A stretch of 59,294 nt of DNA, taken from positions 1 through 59,294 of the forward strand of contig NZ_BBPI01000016.1 of the NCBI RefSeq assembly GCF_000787715.1, given 5' to 3'. Below, piece by piece: positions 42,405 through 51,252 of this stretch. This DNA comes from Sphingomonas parapaucimobilis NBRC 15100. GTDB lineage: Bacteria; Pseudomonadota; Alphaproteobacteria; Sphingomonadales; Sphingomonadaceae. The stretch's first letter is position 1; the number at the start of each line of letters is the position of its first letter. The position numbers and the translations under genes are program-made. The notes below the pieces were generated by a model, which saw only the letters and a list, made by a program, of their open reading frames with translations, was not told the origin of the DNA and searched no databases.

Positions 42405-43796
42405 TTACGTGGCTGCGAGCTGCGCCACCATGTCCTGCGCCAACAGGCTGAGCGTGTCGTCACGTGCGCCCATCACCACGATCCGGTCGCCCGCTCGCGC
42501 CTCGGCCACCAGCATCGCCGTCGCCTCGGCACGGTCGGCGATGTGGCGGGCGTCGACGCCGCGCGTACGCAGGTCGGCGACGATGTCGGCGCTGGTCACC
42601 TCGCGCGTGACGGTGCCGCCAAAATAGGCCGGGTCGGGCAGGACCAGCACGTCGTCCGGCTTCATCCGCGTGGCGATGCTGTCGACCAGCTCGGTCCGCA
42701 TGACCTTCAGCGGGCCATAGCCGTGCGGCTGGAACAGGATCAGCAAGCGGCCGGGAAAGGCATGGAGCGTGTCGAGCGTCGCGGCGATCTTGTCGGGGTT
42801 GTGGCCGAAATCATCGATGACGGTCACGCCGTTCGCCTCGCCGACCTTTTCGAAGCGGCGCTTCAGGCCGGTGAACCGCTCGATCGCGCGGATCGCATCG
42901 ATCAGGGGTACGCCCGCCGCGACGCTCGCCCCGATCGCGGCCAGCGCGTTGGAGACATTGTGGCGGCCCGGCACCGACAGCCGGACATGATAGCCCGCAC
43001 CCCCGGTGATCAGGTCGAACGAAATCGCAAACGGCTCGGGCTTCAGCGCCTCGGCCACCAGATCGCCCGCGCCCTCGACCGCGAAGGTGGTAAGGTCGGG
43101 GATGTCGGCCAGCAGCGCCGCCGTCTCGGCATCGCCCGCATTGGCGACGACATGGCGCGCCCGGGCCGCGAAGCCGCCGAACAGGTCGCGCAATTCCTCC
43201 AGCGACTTGTGGTCGAGGCTGACATTGTTCAGCACCGCGATCGCCGGGTTGTAGAGCGCGATCGAGCCGTCACTTTCGTCCACCTCGCTGACGAACGCCG
43301 CGCCGTGGCCGACCAGCGCGCTGGCAAAGGGGCTGTCGGGCGAGACGAAGTCCTTCATCACCGCGCCGTTCATCGCGGTCGGGTCGCGGCCGGTTTCGTG
43401 CAGGATGAAGGCGATCATGCCGGTGACGGTCGACTTGCCGCTGGTGCCTGCGACGCCGATGGGGAGCTGGCTGTCGTTGAACAGGCTGGCGAGCATCTGG
43501 GCGCGGGTGGCACGGGCGCAGCCCCGCCGGTTGGCGGCGATAATGTCGGGCACCGTCTCCTCGACCGCCGCCGAGGCGATGACGAGTTGGTCGGCGGACA
43601 CCACGCCAGACCCGTCCTGCGGATAGAGCGCGATCCCGGCGGCGCGCAGCGCGTCGAACTTGGCCGCAACGCGCCCCTGGTCTAGCCCCCGGTCGGAGCC
43701 CGCCACCGTCTGCCCGCGCGCACGCAGGATCATGGCCAGCGGCATCATCCCCGATCCGCCGATGCCCACCAGAAAACAGGAATTGCCGTTGGTCAT
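42405..43796 (-). CDS. diverged Mur ligase (MurC/Mpl-like)
   Basis: A 463-residue three-domain Mur ligase. The N-terminal UDP-binding domain starts CFLVGIGGSGMMPLAMIL. The ATP loop reads GVAGTSGKSTVTGM, where MurC and Mpl normally have GTHGKTT. The central domain contains SEVDESDGSI and AVLNNVSLDHKSL, and the C-terminal domain has VIDDFGHNPDKIAATL, where family members normally read DD(Y/F)xHHP. The overall fit is to MurC or to the murein-tripeptide ligase Mpl, but the changed His residues mark a separate subgroup. It is divergent from an LD-carboxypeptidase gene and is not in a division cluster, which favours a recycling role over essential MurC. Confidence 0.8.
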   Translation of the reverse strand: MTNGNSCFLVGIGGSGMMPLAMILRARGQTVAGSDRGLDQGRVAAKFDALRAAGIALYPQDGSGVVSADQLVIASAAVEETVPDIIAANRRGCARATRAQMLASLFNDSQLPIGVAGTSGKSTVTGMIAFILHETGRDPTAMNGAVMKDFVSPDSPFASALVGHGAAFVSEVDESDGSIALYNPAIAVLNNVSLDHKSLEELRDLFGGFAARARHVVANAGDAETAALLADIPDLTTFAVEGAGDLVAEALKPEPFAISFDLITGGAGYHVRLSVPGRHNVSNALAAIGASVAAGVPLIDAIRAIERFTGLKRRFEKVGEANGVTVIDDFGHNPDKIAATLDTLHAFPGRLLILFQPHGYGPLKVMRTELVDSIATRMKPDDVLVLPDPAYFGGTVTREVTSADIVADLRTRGVDARHIADRAEATAMLVAEARAGDRIVVMGARDDTLSLLAQDMVAQLAAT

Positions 43797-43870
43797 GGGG
43801 CCACGCTATCGGCGAGTTGGCGGCACAGGGCAATGCCCGGCCGGACGGGCCGCCAAGGGGACACGCCAGA

Positions 43871-44686
43871 ATGAAGATCGGAATCCTCGCCCCCGCCAGC
43901 ATCGGCAACCCCGCCGCCGAAGCCCCGGTCAGCGCCTTCGCCGCGATCGCGTACCCGGACGTCGACCTGATCTTCCACCCGCAATGCTATGAGCAGGACG
44001 GGCATTTCGCCGGGTCCGACGAACGCCGCGCCTCGGCCTTTCTGGAATTCGCCAACGATCCCTGCATCGACGCGATCTGGTTCCTGCGCGGCGGCTATGG
44101 GTCGAACCGCATATTGTCGCGCGTCATGCCGAACCTGAACGCGGCGGCGGGGCACAAGACCTATATCGGCTATTCCGACCTCGGCTTCGTGCTGGCCGCG
44201 CTCTATGCCCGGCGGATCGGACGGCCGGTGCATGGACCGATGGCCAGCGATATCCGCCGCCAGCATGGCGACGCCACCGTGGCGCGCTCGCTCGGCTGGC
44301 TGACGAGCGGCGACCGGCAGGGGCTGGAGCCGGGCCTCGACGGCCGTCCGGCGGCGGCATTCAACCTGTCGATCCTGTCCGCGCTGATCGGCACGCCCTG
44401 GCTGCCCGACCTGACCGACCATGTCCTGATCGTCGAGGAAGTGTCCGAGCATCTCTATGCGGTCGACCGAATGCTCTTCACCATGGCCAACGCCACGCAG
44501 TTGAAGGGCGTGGCGGGCGTCCGTCTGGGCGCGGTCAGCAACATCCAGCCCAACGAGCCCGAATGGGGCGAGACGCTGGAATATATGATTCAGCGCTGGT
44601 GCGCCGAGATGGGCGTGCCCTATCTCGGGCGGGCGCGCATCGGGCATACCCAGGACAATCATCTGGTGCCGTTCGGGATCGTGTGA
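43871..44686 (+). CDS. LD-carboxypeptidase (peptidase S66, LdcA-like)
   Basis: S66 peptidases remove the terminal D-alanine from murein tetrapeptides in the cytoplasm, producing tripeptide for recycling. The protein has 271 residues from ATG 43871; an upstream in-frame ATG at 43817 is unlikely. The nucleophile Ser102 lies in TYIGYSDLGFVLAAL, the catalytic glutamate in VLIVEEVSEHLYAVDR (about 189-193) and the histidine (about 259) in ARIGHTQDNHLVPFG. It has no signal peptide, which fits cytoplasmic LdcA. It is divergent from the Mur ligase gene, with a 74-bp shared promoter region, and 13 bp upstream of the SIMPL gene. Confidence 0.9.
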   Translation: MKIGILAPASIGNPAAEAPVSAFAAIAYPDVDLIFHPQCYEQDGHFAGSDERRASAFLEFANDPCIDAIWFLRGGYGSNRILSRVMPNLNAAAGHKTYIGYSDLGFVLAALYARRIGRPVHGPMASDIRRQHGDATVARSLGWLTSGDRQGLEPGLDGRPAAAFNLSILSALIGTPWLPDLTDHVLIVEEVSEHLYAVDRMLFTMANATQLKGVAGVRLGAVSNIQPNEPEWGETLEYMIQRWCAEMGVPYLGRARIGHTQDNHLVPFGIV

Positions 44687-44699
44687 GGGGAGAAAGACG

Positions 44700-45464
44700 A
44701 TGAAAACATGGACGCTTGGCCTGTGCGTCGCACTGACCGCGACGGCCGCGGCGGCGCAGACAAACCCGCCCTCGCAAATTCTCGTTTCCGCCACCGGCAC
44801 CGCACAGGCGCCGCCAGATCGGGCGACCATCAGCTATGTCGTGCGCGGCGAGGGGGCAACGTCCGACGAGGCGACCGCCAAGCTGCGCGATCAGGCCAGG
44901 GCCATTCGGATCGGCGCGGAGCAGGTGGTGCGCGGTGCGATGGACCTGCAAACCTCGGATTTCAGGATCGAGCCGGTACGGTCGCGCGAGTGTAACAGCG
45001 GCTATGGACAGGTCCAGCTGTCGACGGGGGCCTGTGCCATCCAGGGCTATGTGGCGACCATGCCGGTGCGTATCGATACGTCGCGCATCGCCGATGCGGG
45101 AACGCTGGTCGGCGTGATCGGCCGCCTCGGAGGACTGCAGCCCCAGCTCCAGAATTACTGGCTGAGCAATTCGGAACCCGTGCGGCAGAAGGCGATGCGC
45201 GCCGCGCTCGCCGGTGCCAGGGCACAGGCACAGCTGATTGCCGAGGGATCGGGGCAGAAGCTGGGTCGGCTGTTGCGGGTGCAGGACAGCAATTACCGCG
45301 AGATCGCCATCGAGATGCCCGAGGGCGCATCGGTCAGGGCATCCTCCGCACCACCCGCACCGCCACCTCCACCACCGCCGCCACCACCAATTCGTATCGA
45401 CCTGTCACCTCCGCCCATCGACATGAAGGTCACGTTGATGGCCGCCTATGCCATCGATCAATAA
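44700..45464 (+). CDS. SIMPL-domain (DUF541) exported protein
   Basis: A 254-residue protein with a signal peptide (MKTWTLGLCVALTATAAAAQ). The SIMPL/DUF541 domain begins ILVSATGTAQAPPDRATISYVVRGEG, continues with helix EATAKLRDQARAIRIGAEQV, and ends with AMRAALAGARAQAQLIAEGSGQKLGRLLRV, all typical of this family of periplasmic or outer-membrane-associated proteins of unclear function. Near residues 218-232 a proline-rich stretch (PPAPPPPPPPPPP) forms a flexible linker before the last beta strand. GGGGAG precedes the ATG. It probably shares a transcript with the LD-carboxypeptidase, and a strong terminator follows. Confidence 0.85.
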   Translation: MKTWTLGLCVALTATAAAAQTNPPSQILVSATGTAQAPPDRATISYVVRGEGATSDEATAKLRDQARAIRIGAEQVVRGAMDLQTSDFRIEPVRSRECNSGYGQVQLSTGACAIQGYVATMPVRIDTSRIADAGTLVGVIGRLGGLQPQLQNYWLSNSEPVRQKAMRAALAGARAQAQLIAEGSGQKLGRLLRVQDSNYREIAIEMPEGASVRASSAPPAPPPPPPPPPPIRIDLSPPPIDMKVTLMAAYAIDQ

Positions 45465-45491
45465 GGTTGACGCTTCGGTTCAGAACCTTGC

Positions 45492-45526
45492 GGCGGCGGT
45501 GGGGTCGGACCACCGCCGCCTTTTTT
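45492..45526 (+). terminator. Rho-independent terminator after the SIMPL gene
   Basis: A perfect 11-bp stem (GGCGGCGGTGG at 45492-45502 with CCACCGCCGCC at 45510-45520) has a 7-base loop and is followed by six T residues. It lies 27 bp past the stop codon. Confidence 0.9.
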
Positions 45527-45596
45527 CGGGCAGGTGCCTTGTTTTGAAAAATTTTGGTGAAGCAAGGTGTTAACCAATTCCGCCTAGCCGGGGGGC

Positions 45597-46352
45597 ATGG
45601 AAATGCGCAAGATCTGCACCGGATGCCGCGACGGTATCGATTTCGACATCCCGTTCACGATGGCATTCCAGCCGATCGTCGACACCATGACCGGCCGCCC
45701 CTTCGCCTATGAGGCCCTGATCCGGGGACCCGAGGGGGAGGGCGCGTATAGCGTGCTGTCGCAGGTGACCGAGGCGAACCGTTATTCCTTCGACCAGGCG
45801 TGCCGGGTGAAGGCGATCGAGACCGCGATGGCGGCCGGGATCATGGCCGGCGACGCACGCCTGTCGATCAACTTCCTGCCCAACGCCGTCTATTCGCCGA
45901 TGGCCTGTATCCAGCTGACCCTGCGCACCGCCCAGGCGCAGGGACTGCCGGTCGACCGGCTGATCTTCGAGTTCACCGAGAATGAGCAGATGGGATCGCC
46001 CGAACATGTCGCGAGCATCATCGACTCCTACAAGCAGATTGGCTTTTCGGTCGCGATCGACGATTTCGGCGCGGGCCATTCGGGGCTCGGTCGCCTGGTC
46101 CGATTCCGGCCCGACGAGGTGAAGCTGGACATGGAACTGGTCCGCGACATCGACACCGATCCCCGCCGCCGCGCCATCGTGCGCGCCATGGTCGGCCTGT
46201 GCGCCGAACTCGACACGCTGGTGATCGCCGAGGGGATCGAAACGGCGGCCGAGGCGGCGGCGCTCAACGAACTGGGCGTGCGCTATCACCAGGGTTACTG
46301 GTATGCGCGACCCGAAATGGGGGTTCTGCCAGCAGTACAGGGCCACGCCTGA
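45597..46352 (+). CDS. stand-alone EAL-domain protein (cyclic di-GMP phosphodiesterase)
   Basis: EAL proteins hydrolyse cyclic di-GMP to pGpG. The 251-residue protein is a single EAL domain without sensor or GGDEF domain. The catalytic set appears intact: YEALIRG (39-41 EAL), SINFLPNAVY with Asn, FEFTENE with Glu, AIDDFGAGHSGL with the paired Asp, VKLDMELV with Lys, IAEGIET with Glu and YHQGYWYARP with Gln. The N-terminus holds a CTGC pair (residues 7-10), which might bind metal or sense redox. ATG 45603 is an alternative start. It lies upstream of thrS but probably has its own promoter. Confidence 0.9.
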   Translation: MEMRKICTGCRDGIDFDIPFTMAFQPIVDTMTGRPFAYEALIRGPEGEGAYSVLSQVTEANRYSFDQACRVKAIETAMAAGIMAGDARLSINFLPNAVYSPMACIQLTLRTAQAQGLPVDRLIFEFTENEQMGSPEHVASIIDSYKQIGFSVAIDDFGAGHSGLGRLVRFRPDEVKLDMELVRDIDTDPRRRAIVRAMVGLCAELDTLVIAEGIETAAEAAALNELGVRYHQGYWYARPEMGVLPAVQGHA

Positions 46353-46446
46353 GCCACCCCATATACCTGACGGGGAATCTTCCCTATAGAGCCCCTCGCG
46401 CCGGATTCCGCTGGCGCATCACCAGCCCTTATCGAAGAGAGTATCC

Positions 46447-48477
46447 ATGTCCGCGATGTTCCGTATCACGCTGCCCGACGGTTCCGTCCGTGAGGTCGCG
46501 CCCGGAACTACCCCCGCGGACATCGCCGCCGCGATCGGTCCGGGCCTGGCCAAGGCGGCGATCGCCGCGCGCGTCGATGGCGAACTGCGCGATATCATGC
46601 GCCCGTTCGAGGGTGATTCCGCGCTGGCGCTGGTGACGGCGAAGGACGAGGCCGACGCGCTCGAACTCGCCCGCCACGACTATGCGCATGTCCTGGCCGA
46701 GGCGGTGCAGGCGCTGTTCCCGGGCACGCAGATCACCTTCGGCCCCGCCACCGATGACGGCTTCTATTACGACTTCGCGCCGAAGGATCGCCCCTTCACC
46801 GAGGAAGACCTGCCCGCGATCGAAGCCGAGATGCGCAAGATCATCGCGCGAGACGAGCCGCTGATCCGCGAGGTCTGGACCCGCGAACAGCTGATCGAAC
46901 GCTGGACCCATCAGGGCGAGAGCTTCAAGGCGCAGTGGGCCGCCGAACTGCCCGATGACGAGGAACTGACCGTCTATCGCGCGGGCAAGGGCGAGGATGC
47001 CTGGCTCGACATGTGCCGGGGGCCGCATCTCGCCTCGACCGGCAAGCTTGATCCCAATGCCTTCAAGCTGACCCGCGTGTCGGGTGCCTATTGGCGCGGC
47101 GACCAGAAGAACGCGATGCTCAGCCGCATCTACGGCACCGGCTGGCTGAACAAGAAGCAGCTGGCCGAGCATCTGACCCGGCTGGAGGAAGCCGCCAAGC
47201 GCGACCATCGCAAGCTGGGCAACGAGATGGACCTGTTCCACCTCCAGCAGGAAGCGCATGGCTCGGTCTTCTGGCACCCCAAGGGCTTCCGCATCTGGCG
47301 CGAGCTGGAGGCCTATATGCGCCGCGCGATCGATGCGGGCGGCTATCGCGAGGTGAAGACCCCGCAGGTGATGGACGCGCGCCAGTGGGAGCAGTCGGGC
47401 CATTGGGGCAAGTATCGCGAAAACATGTTCGTGATCCCCGACGAGGTGCCCAATGTCGAGGACGAAGGCCCGCTGGTCTCGGACGATGCGCAGTGGATGG
47501 CGCTGAAGCCGATGAACTGTCCGGCGCACGTCCTGATCTTCCGCCAGGGGATCAAGTCCTATCGCGACCTGCCGCTGCGTTTCTACGAGAATGGCTGCTG
47601 CCACCGCAACGAGCCGCATGGCGCGCTGCACGGCCTGATGCGCGTGCGCCAGTTCACCCAGGACGACGCGCATATCTTCTGCCGCGAGGACCAGATCGTC
47701 GAGGAGGTTCGCGCCTTTTGCGAACTGGCGGACCGGATCTACAAGGATTTCGGCTTCACCTATTCGATCAAGCTGGCGCTGCGCCCCGAAAAGCGCTTCG
47801 GCACCGAAGAGATGTGGGACATGGCCGAAACCGAACTGCGCGACGCGGTCGTGCGCGCCGGGTTGGCCACCGAAGCCTATGGCTGGGAAGAACTGCCGGG
47901 CGAGGGGGCTTTCTATGCGCCCAAGCTGGAATGGCATCTGACCGACGCGATCGGCCGGACCTGGCAGGTAGGCACCATCCAGTCGGACCGCGTTCTACCG
48001 GAACGACTCGACGCCTCGTACATCGGTGAGGATGGCGAGCGGCATCGCCCGATCATGCTCCACCGCGCGATCTTCGGCTCCTACGAGCGGTTCATCGGCA
48101 TCCTGATCGAACATTATGCGGGCCGCTTCCCGGTCTGGCTGGCACCCGTGCAGGCGGTGGTCGCGACCATCGTGTCGGACGCGGACGGTTACGCGGAAGA
48201 GGCGGCGGCCAAGCTGGCGGCGGCGGGCATCCGGGTCGAGACCGATCTGCGCAACGAGAAGATCAACTACAAGGTGCGCGAGCACTCGGTCGCCAAGGTC
48301 CCCGTGCTGCTGGTCGTCGGCAAGCGCGAGGCCGAGGAAGGCAAGGTCGCCGTCCGTCGTCTGGGCAGCCAGGCGCAGGAGGTGATGACGCTGGACGAGG
48401 CCATCGCGATGCTGCGCGAAGAGGCGACTCCGCCCGATCTGCGTGGCGCAACCGAGAACGTACCGGAGGAGTGGTAA
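46447..48477 (+). CDS. thrS: threonyl-tRNA synthetase
   Basis: ThrRS charges tRNA-Thr and edits mischarged serine. It has 676 residues and all domains: N-terminal TGS (residues 1-64), the editing domain with HDYAH (near 78) and the MCRGPHL Cys/His pair (near 189), the class II catalytic core with zinc ligands in [26 protein letters not shown] and [10 protein letters not shown], and the anticodon-binding domain from about 560. GAGAG precedes the ATG. Its last 12 codons before the terminal segment are duplicated in frame just after the stop (48478-48513). infC follows, the usual thrS-infC linkage. Confidence 0.97.
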   Translation: MSAMFRITLPDGSVREVAPGTTPADIAAAIGPGLAKAAIAARVDGELRDIMRPFEGDSALALVTAKDEADALELARHDYAHVLAEAVQALFPGTQITFGPATDDGFYYDFAPKDRPFTEEDLPAIEAEMRKIIARDEPLIREVWTREQLIERWTHQGESFKAQWAAELPDDEELTVYRAGKGEDAWLDMCRGPHLASTGKLDPNAFKLTRVSGAYWRGDQKNAMLSRIYGTGWLNKKQLAEHLTRLEEAAKRDHRKLGNEMDLFHLQQEAHGSVFWHPKGFRIWRELEAYMRRAIDAGGYREVKTPQVMDARQWEQSGHWGKYRENMFVIPDEVPNVEDEGPLVSDDAQWMALKPMNCPAHVLIFRQGIKSYRDLPLRFYENGCCHRNEPHGALHGLMRVRQFTQDDAHIFCREDQIVEEVRAFCELADRIYKDFGFTYSIKLALRPEKRFGTEEMWDMAETELRDAVVRAGLATEAYGWEELPGEGAFYAPKLEWHLTDAIGRTWQVGTIQSDRVLPERLDASYIGEDGERHRPIMLHRAIFGSYERFIGILIEHYAGRFPVWLAPVQAVVATIVSDADGYAEEAAAKLAAAGIRVETDLRNEKINYKVREHSVAKVPVLLVVGKREAEEGKVAVRRLGSQAQEVMTLDEAIAMLREEATPPDLRGATENVPEEW

Positions 48478-48513
48478 CTGCGCGAAGAAGCGACTCCGCC
48501 CGATCTGCGCGGC
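48412..48513 (+). repeat. in-frame duplication of the thrS 3' end
   Basis: A 36-bp segment at 48412-48447 ([12 protein letters not shown]) recurs at 48478-48513 with two base differences that leave the protein unchanged. The period is exactly 66 bp, so the second copy is in the thrS frame after the TAA stop and ends in its own TGA. Confidence 0.85.
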
Positions 48514-48534
48514 TGAAATCTGCTGAATTGATCA

Positions 48535-48562
48535 AAAGGGCGGGGCGTTTGTCTCGCCCTTT
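48535..48562 (+). terminator. weak hairpin between thrS and infC
   Basis: AAAGGGCG (48535-48542) pairs with CGCCCTTT (48555-48562). The downstream TTTC and AAATTT tracts are poor as a U-run, so it may be an attenuator or a weak terminator. Confidence 0.4.
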
Positions 48563-48618
48563 CAAATTTGTGCCGGATCGCCTATATTGAACGGGTAATT
48601 GCCACAGGAGAAATACCC

Positions 48619-49164
48619 ATACGTCCTCCCATGATGCGCCGTCCGATGCAGGCGCCGCCGATGAACGGTCCTCGGTTCAACGAGTGGATTCAAAGCCCCA
48701 AGGTTCGCGTGATCGACCATGAGGGCGAGAATCTTGGCGTGATGTACACGCGCGAAGCGATGGCCCAGGCCCAGGAGCTGGGTCTCGACCTGGTCGAAGT
48801 GTCGCCCAACGCCGATCCGCCCGTCGCCAAGTTCCTCGATGTCGGCAAGTATAAGTACGAGGCGCAGAAAAAGGCGAACCTCGCCCGCAAGTCGCAGAAG
48901 ACGCAGGAGATCAAGGAGATCAAGATGCGTCCGAACATCGACGACCATGATTACGACACCAAGATGAAGAAGGTGGTCGAGTTCATCGGCGAGGGCGACA
49001 AGGTCAAGGTGACCATGCGCTTCCGCGGCCGCGAGCTGAGCCATGGCCAGCTGGGCATGAACGTGCTCCAGCGCGTCGCCGAGCAGGTGGCCGAGGTCGC
49101 CAAGGTCGAAGCCTATCCGCGCATGGAAGGCCGCCAGATGCTGATGGTGCTGGCCCCGAAGTGA
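48619..49164 (+). CDS. infC: translation initiation factor IF-3, probable AUA start
   Basis: IF-3 prevents subunit joining and checks initiator tRNA and start codon. I place the start at the ATA codon 48619 because AGGAG (48606-48610) is 8 bases upstream, while the next ATG (48631) is 20 bases away. Rare infC starts (AUU, AUA, AUC) are known and allow IF-3 to repress its own synthesis. The 181-residue product begins [14 protein letters not shown]. The N-domain contains [14 protein letters not shown] and [26 protein letters not shown], the linker is Lys-rich, and the C-domain has [17 protein letters not shown]. If initiation were at 48631, four residues would be lost. A strong terminator follows. 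Confidence 0.93.
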   Translation: MRPPMMRRPMQAPPMNGPRFNEWIQSPKVRVIDHEGENLGVMYTREAMAQAQELGLDLVEVSPNADPPVAKFLDVGKYKYEAQKKANLARKSQKTQEIKEIKMRPNIDDHDYDTKMKKVVEFIGEGDKVKVTMRFRGRELSHGQLGMNVLQRVAEQVAEVAKVEAYPRMEGRQMLMVLAPK

Positions 49165-49206
49165 TGCGCGGCGACTCGGGGGGTTCCCGGGTCGCGCGAT
49201 GCTTTG

Positions 49207-49248
49207 AAACCCCCGGTGGCCCGACGGGCCGCCGGGGGTTTTCGTTTT
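49207..49248 (+). terminator. Rho-independent terminator after infC
   Basis: AAACCCCCGG (49207-49216) pairs with CCGGGGGTTT (49232-49241), enclosing a GGCCCG/CGGGCC inner stem, and is followed by TTCGTTTT. It lies 43 bp past the infC stop. Confidence 0.8.
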
Positions 49249-49353
49249 GGGAAGGCGCAAAGGCTTTCGAGCGCCGGGCGGACGGAATTTCGGGATTCAG
49301 GACGGGCAATTCCGACCCCGTTCAACTTGTGCCTAGCCGCCCGCACGGGGCGT

Positions 49354-49459
49354 GCGCTTCGACTTCGCTCAGCGTGAACGGGCAATGGGGTATGGGGAGC
49401 ACTGCCCCTCGCATCTCCCAACCTCCATCCTCCGTTCAGCCTGAGCGCAGTCGAAGGCC
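49354..49459. repeat. inverted pair of R2 repeats
   Basis: Copies at about 49354-49381 (forward, variant GCGCTTCGACTT...GCGTGAACGG) and 49432-49459 (inverted) are separated by about 50 bp. Together with the infC terminator they account for the 49165-49510 gap, where I see no gene. Confidence 0.75.
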
Positions 49460-49510
49460 AAGCGAATCCCTATCCGCGAGTGCAGGGCGCGCTGGGAGGC
49501 GTGGGGAGAC

Positions 49511-49981
49511 TCACCCCGGAATCGGCAGCGACGTGGTCGACTTGATTTCCGACAGCGCCACCGTCGAATTGATTTCCTGAACCCCCGGCAGTTTGGACAG
49601 CTTCTCAAAGAACAGCCGCTCATAGGATTCGATATCCGCCGCCACGATGCGCAGCATGAAGTCGACCGAGCCCATCAACACATGGCACTCCATCACCTCG
49701 GGAACCTCCCGGATCGCGGCGGTGAATTCGTCGAGATTGGCGCGGCCATGCGCGTTGAGCTTCACCTGCGCGAAGATCTGCGCCTTCAGTCCGACCTTGG
49801 CACGGTCGACCAGCGCGACCCGGCGCTTGATGATCCCGTCGCGCTCCAGCCGGTCGATCCGCCGCCAGCAGGGCGAGGCCGACAGGCCAACGGCCTCGGC
49901 AATGGCGGCGGTGGAGAGACTGGCATCCTCCTGAAGCAAGGCAAGGATACGCCGTTCCCAGATATCGAGTTCGTGAGGCAT
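49511..49981 (-). CDS. Lrp/AsnC-family transcriptional regulator
   Basis: Lrp/AsnC proteins are feast/famine regulators that sense amino acids. This one has 156 residues. The N-terminal winged HTH is LDIWERRILALLQEDASLSTAAIAEAVGLSASPCWRRIDRLERDGII, and the C-terminal RAM ligand-binding domain runs from about residue 66, with VMECHVLMGSVDFMLRIVAADIESYE as its signature. GAGG precedes the ATG. It is divergent from a branched-chain amino-acid dehydrogenase gene. A 9-bp inverted repeat lies 18 bp upstream of its start, so it probably controls both itself and that gene. Confidence 0.93.
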   Translation of the reverse strand: MPHELDIWERRILALLQEDASLSTAAIAEAVGLSASPCWRRIDRLERDGIIKRRVALVDRAKVGLKAQIFAQVKLNAHGRANLDEFTAAIREVPEVMECHVLMGSVDFMLRIVAADIESYERLFFEKLSKLPGVQEINSTVALSEIKSTTSLPIPG

Positions 49982-49998
49982 TATATCCTCTAATTACT

Positions 49999-50026
49999 AT
50001 TTATCGGGTTATATTATCCGATAAAT
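49999..50026. promoter_or_regulatory. palindromic Lrp-type operator in the divergent region
   Basis: ATTTATCGG (49999-50007) and CCGATAAAT (50018-50026) form a perfect 9-bp inverted repeat around an AT-only-rich 10-base centre. The AT-rich site is striking in this GC-rich chromosome and lies between the Lrp gene and the dehydrogenase gene. Confidence 0.7.
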
Positions 50027-50109
50027 CGTCATTTGCCTAACCAATCGGATCAGTTTCGCCTGCCGCGCCGGGCTATTCCGGTGCCAGAGAAAGTTCAGGG
50101 ATATGACCG

Positions 50110-51177
50110 ATGCTGCACCCAGCCCAAGACCGACAGAGCCTGCCGCCTGAAGAGGTGGTGACGTTTCACGACAAGGACAGCGGGGCGAGCGGCGTCATCG
50201 TGCTGCACTCGACCACGCTCGGCCCGGCGGCGGGCGGGTGCCGGTTGTGGCATTATGCCGATGACCGCAGCGCGACGGTCGATGCGCTGCGCCTGGCCGA
50301 GGGCATGGCGTTGAAGAATGCGCTGGCCGATCTGCCCTTTGGTGGCGGCAAGGCGGTCATCCGCCTGCCCCGGGGGGCGTTCGACCGCGCCGCGTTGTTC
50401 CAGGCCTTTGGGCGTCAGGTCGCCGAATTGAAGGGCCGCTATGTCACCGCCGAGGATGTCGGGACGAGCGTGGCGGATATGGCAGAGGTCGCCACGCGCA
50501 CCTGCCATGTCGCGGGGCTGCCCGTCTCCGGCCAGAAGCCCGGCGGCGATCCCTCGCCCTGGACGGCGCTGGGGGTGGTTCAGGCCATGCGCGTTGCGGT
50601 GCGTCAGCGGCTTGGCGCGGAACTGTCCGATGTGACGGTCGGCGTTCAGGGGCTGGGCCATGTCGGCTATGCGCTGTGCGAACTGCTTCACGAACAAGGG
50701 GCCAGGCTGATCGTCGCGGAGCCGCGGAGCGAGGTGGCTGCGCGAGCGGCCGACCGGTTCGGCGCGATGGTCATGACCAGCCGGGCGCTGCTGTCCGCGC
50801 GCGTCGACGTGCTGGCCCCCTGCGCCCTGGGCGGGGTGCTGGACGCCGATACGGTCGCCCAGCTGCGCGCGAGCGTGGTCTGCGGGGCAGCCAACAACCA
50901 GCTGGCAAGCGAGGACATGGCCGAACGGCTGGCCGCGCGGGATATCCTCTATGCCCCGGACTTCCTGGCGAATGCGGGTGGGATCATCAATGTGGCGGGC
51001 GAATATCTGGGCTGGCGCACGGCCGAGGTGCGGCGGCGGGTCCTGGCCGTCGGGCGCAAGATGGGCGCGGTATTGGCGCTGGCCGAACAGAACGGCATCA
51101 CGCCGGATGAGGCCGCGCGCGCGATGGCGCTCGAGCGGATCGCGCAGGTGCCCCGGGGGCAGGCGGTGGCGGCTTGA
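50110..51177 (+). CDS. branched-chain amino-acid dehydrogenase (Leu/Val/Phe dehydrogenase family)
   Basis: The enzyme oxidatively deaminates leucine, valine or a related amino acid to the 2-oxo acid with NAD. It has 355 residues. The catalytic region contains GPAAGGCRLWHYADD, GMALKNALADLPFGGGKAVI with the two conserved lysines, and YVTAEDVGTSVADM with the catalytic aspartate. The NAD domain has GVQGLGHVGYALCELLHEQG (Rossmann motif) and ANNQLASEDMAERL. AGGGA precedes the ATG. It is divergent from the Lrp regulator across the palindromic operator. Its product from valine would feed the isobutyryl-CoA pathway encoded at 21.8-27.6 kb; the exact amino acid is not determined. Confidence 0.9.
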   Translation: MLHPAQDRQSLPPEEVVTFHDKDSGASGVIVLHSTTLGPAAGGCRLWHYADDRSATVDALRLAEGMALKNALADLPFGGGKAVIRLPRGAFDRAALFQAFGRQVAELKGRYVTAEDVGTSVADMAEVATRTCHVAGLPVSGQKPGGDPSPWTALGVVQAMRVAVRQRLGAELSDVTVGVQGLGHVGYALCELLHEQGARLIVAEPRSEVAARAADRFGAMVMTSRALLSARVDVLAPCALGGVLDADTVAQLRASVVCGAANNQLASEDMAERLAARDILYAPDFLANAGGIINVAGEYLGWRTAEVRRRVLAVGRKMGAVLALAEQNGITPDEAARAMALERIAQVPRGQAVAA

Positions 51178-51252
51178 AGGGGCGGCGGCGGGTATAATAT
51201 TCTCCGCCTTGCCGAAAAGTCTGGAATTGGCCCAGCCGCCTGTCTCTCGCGT

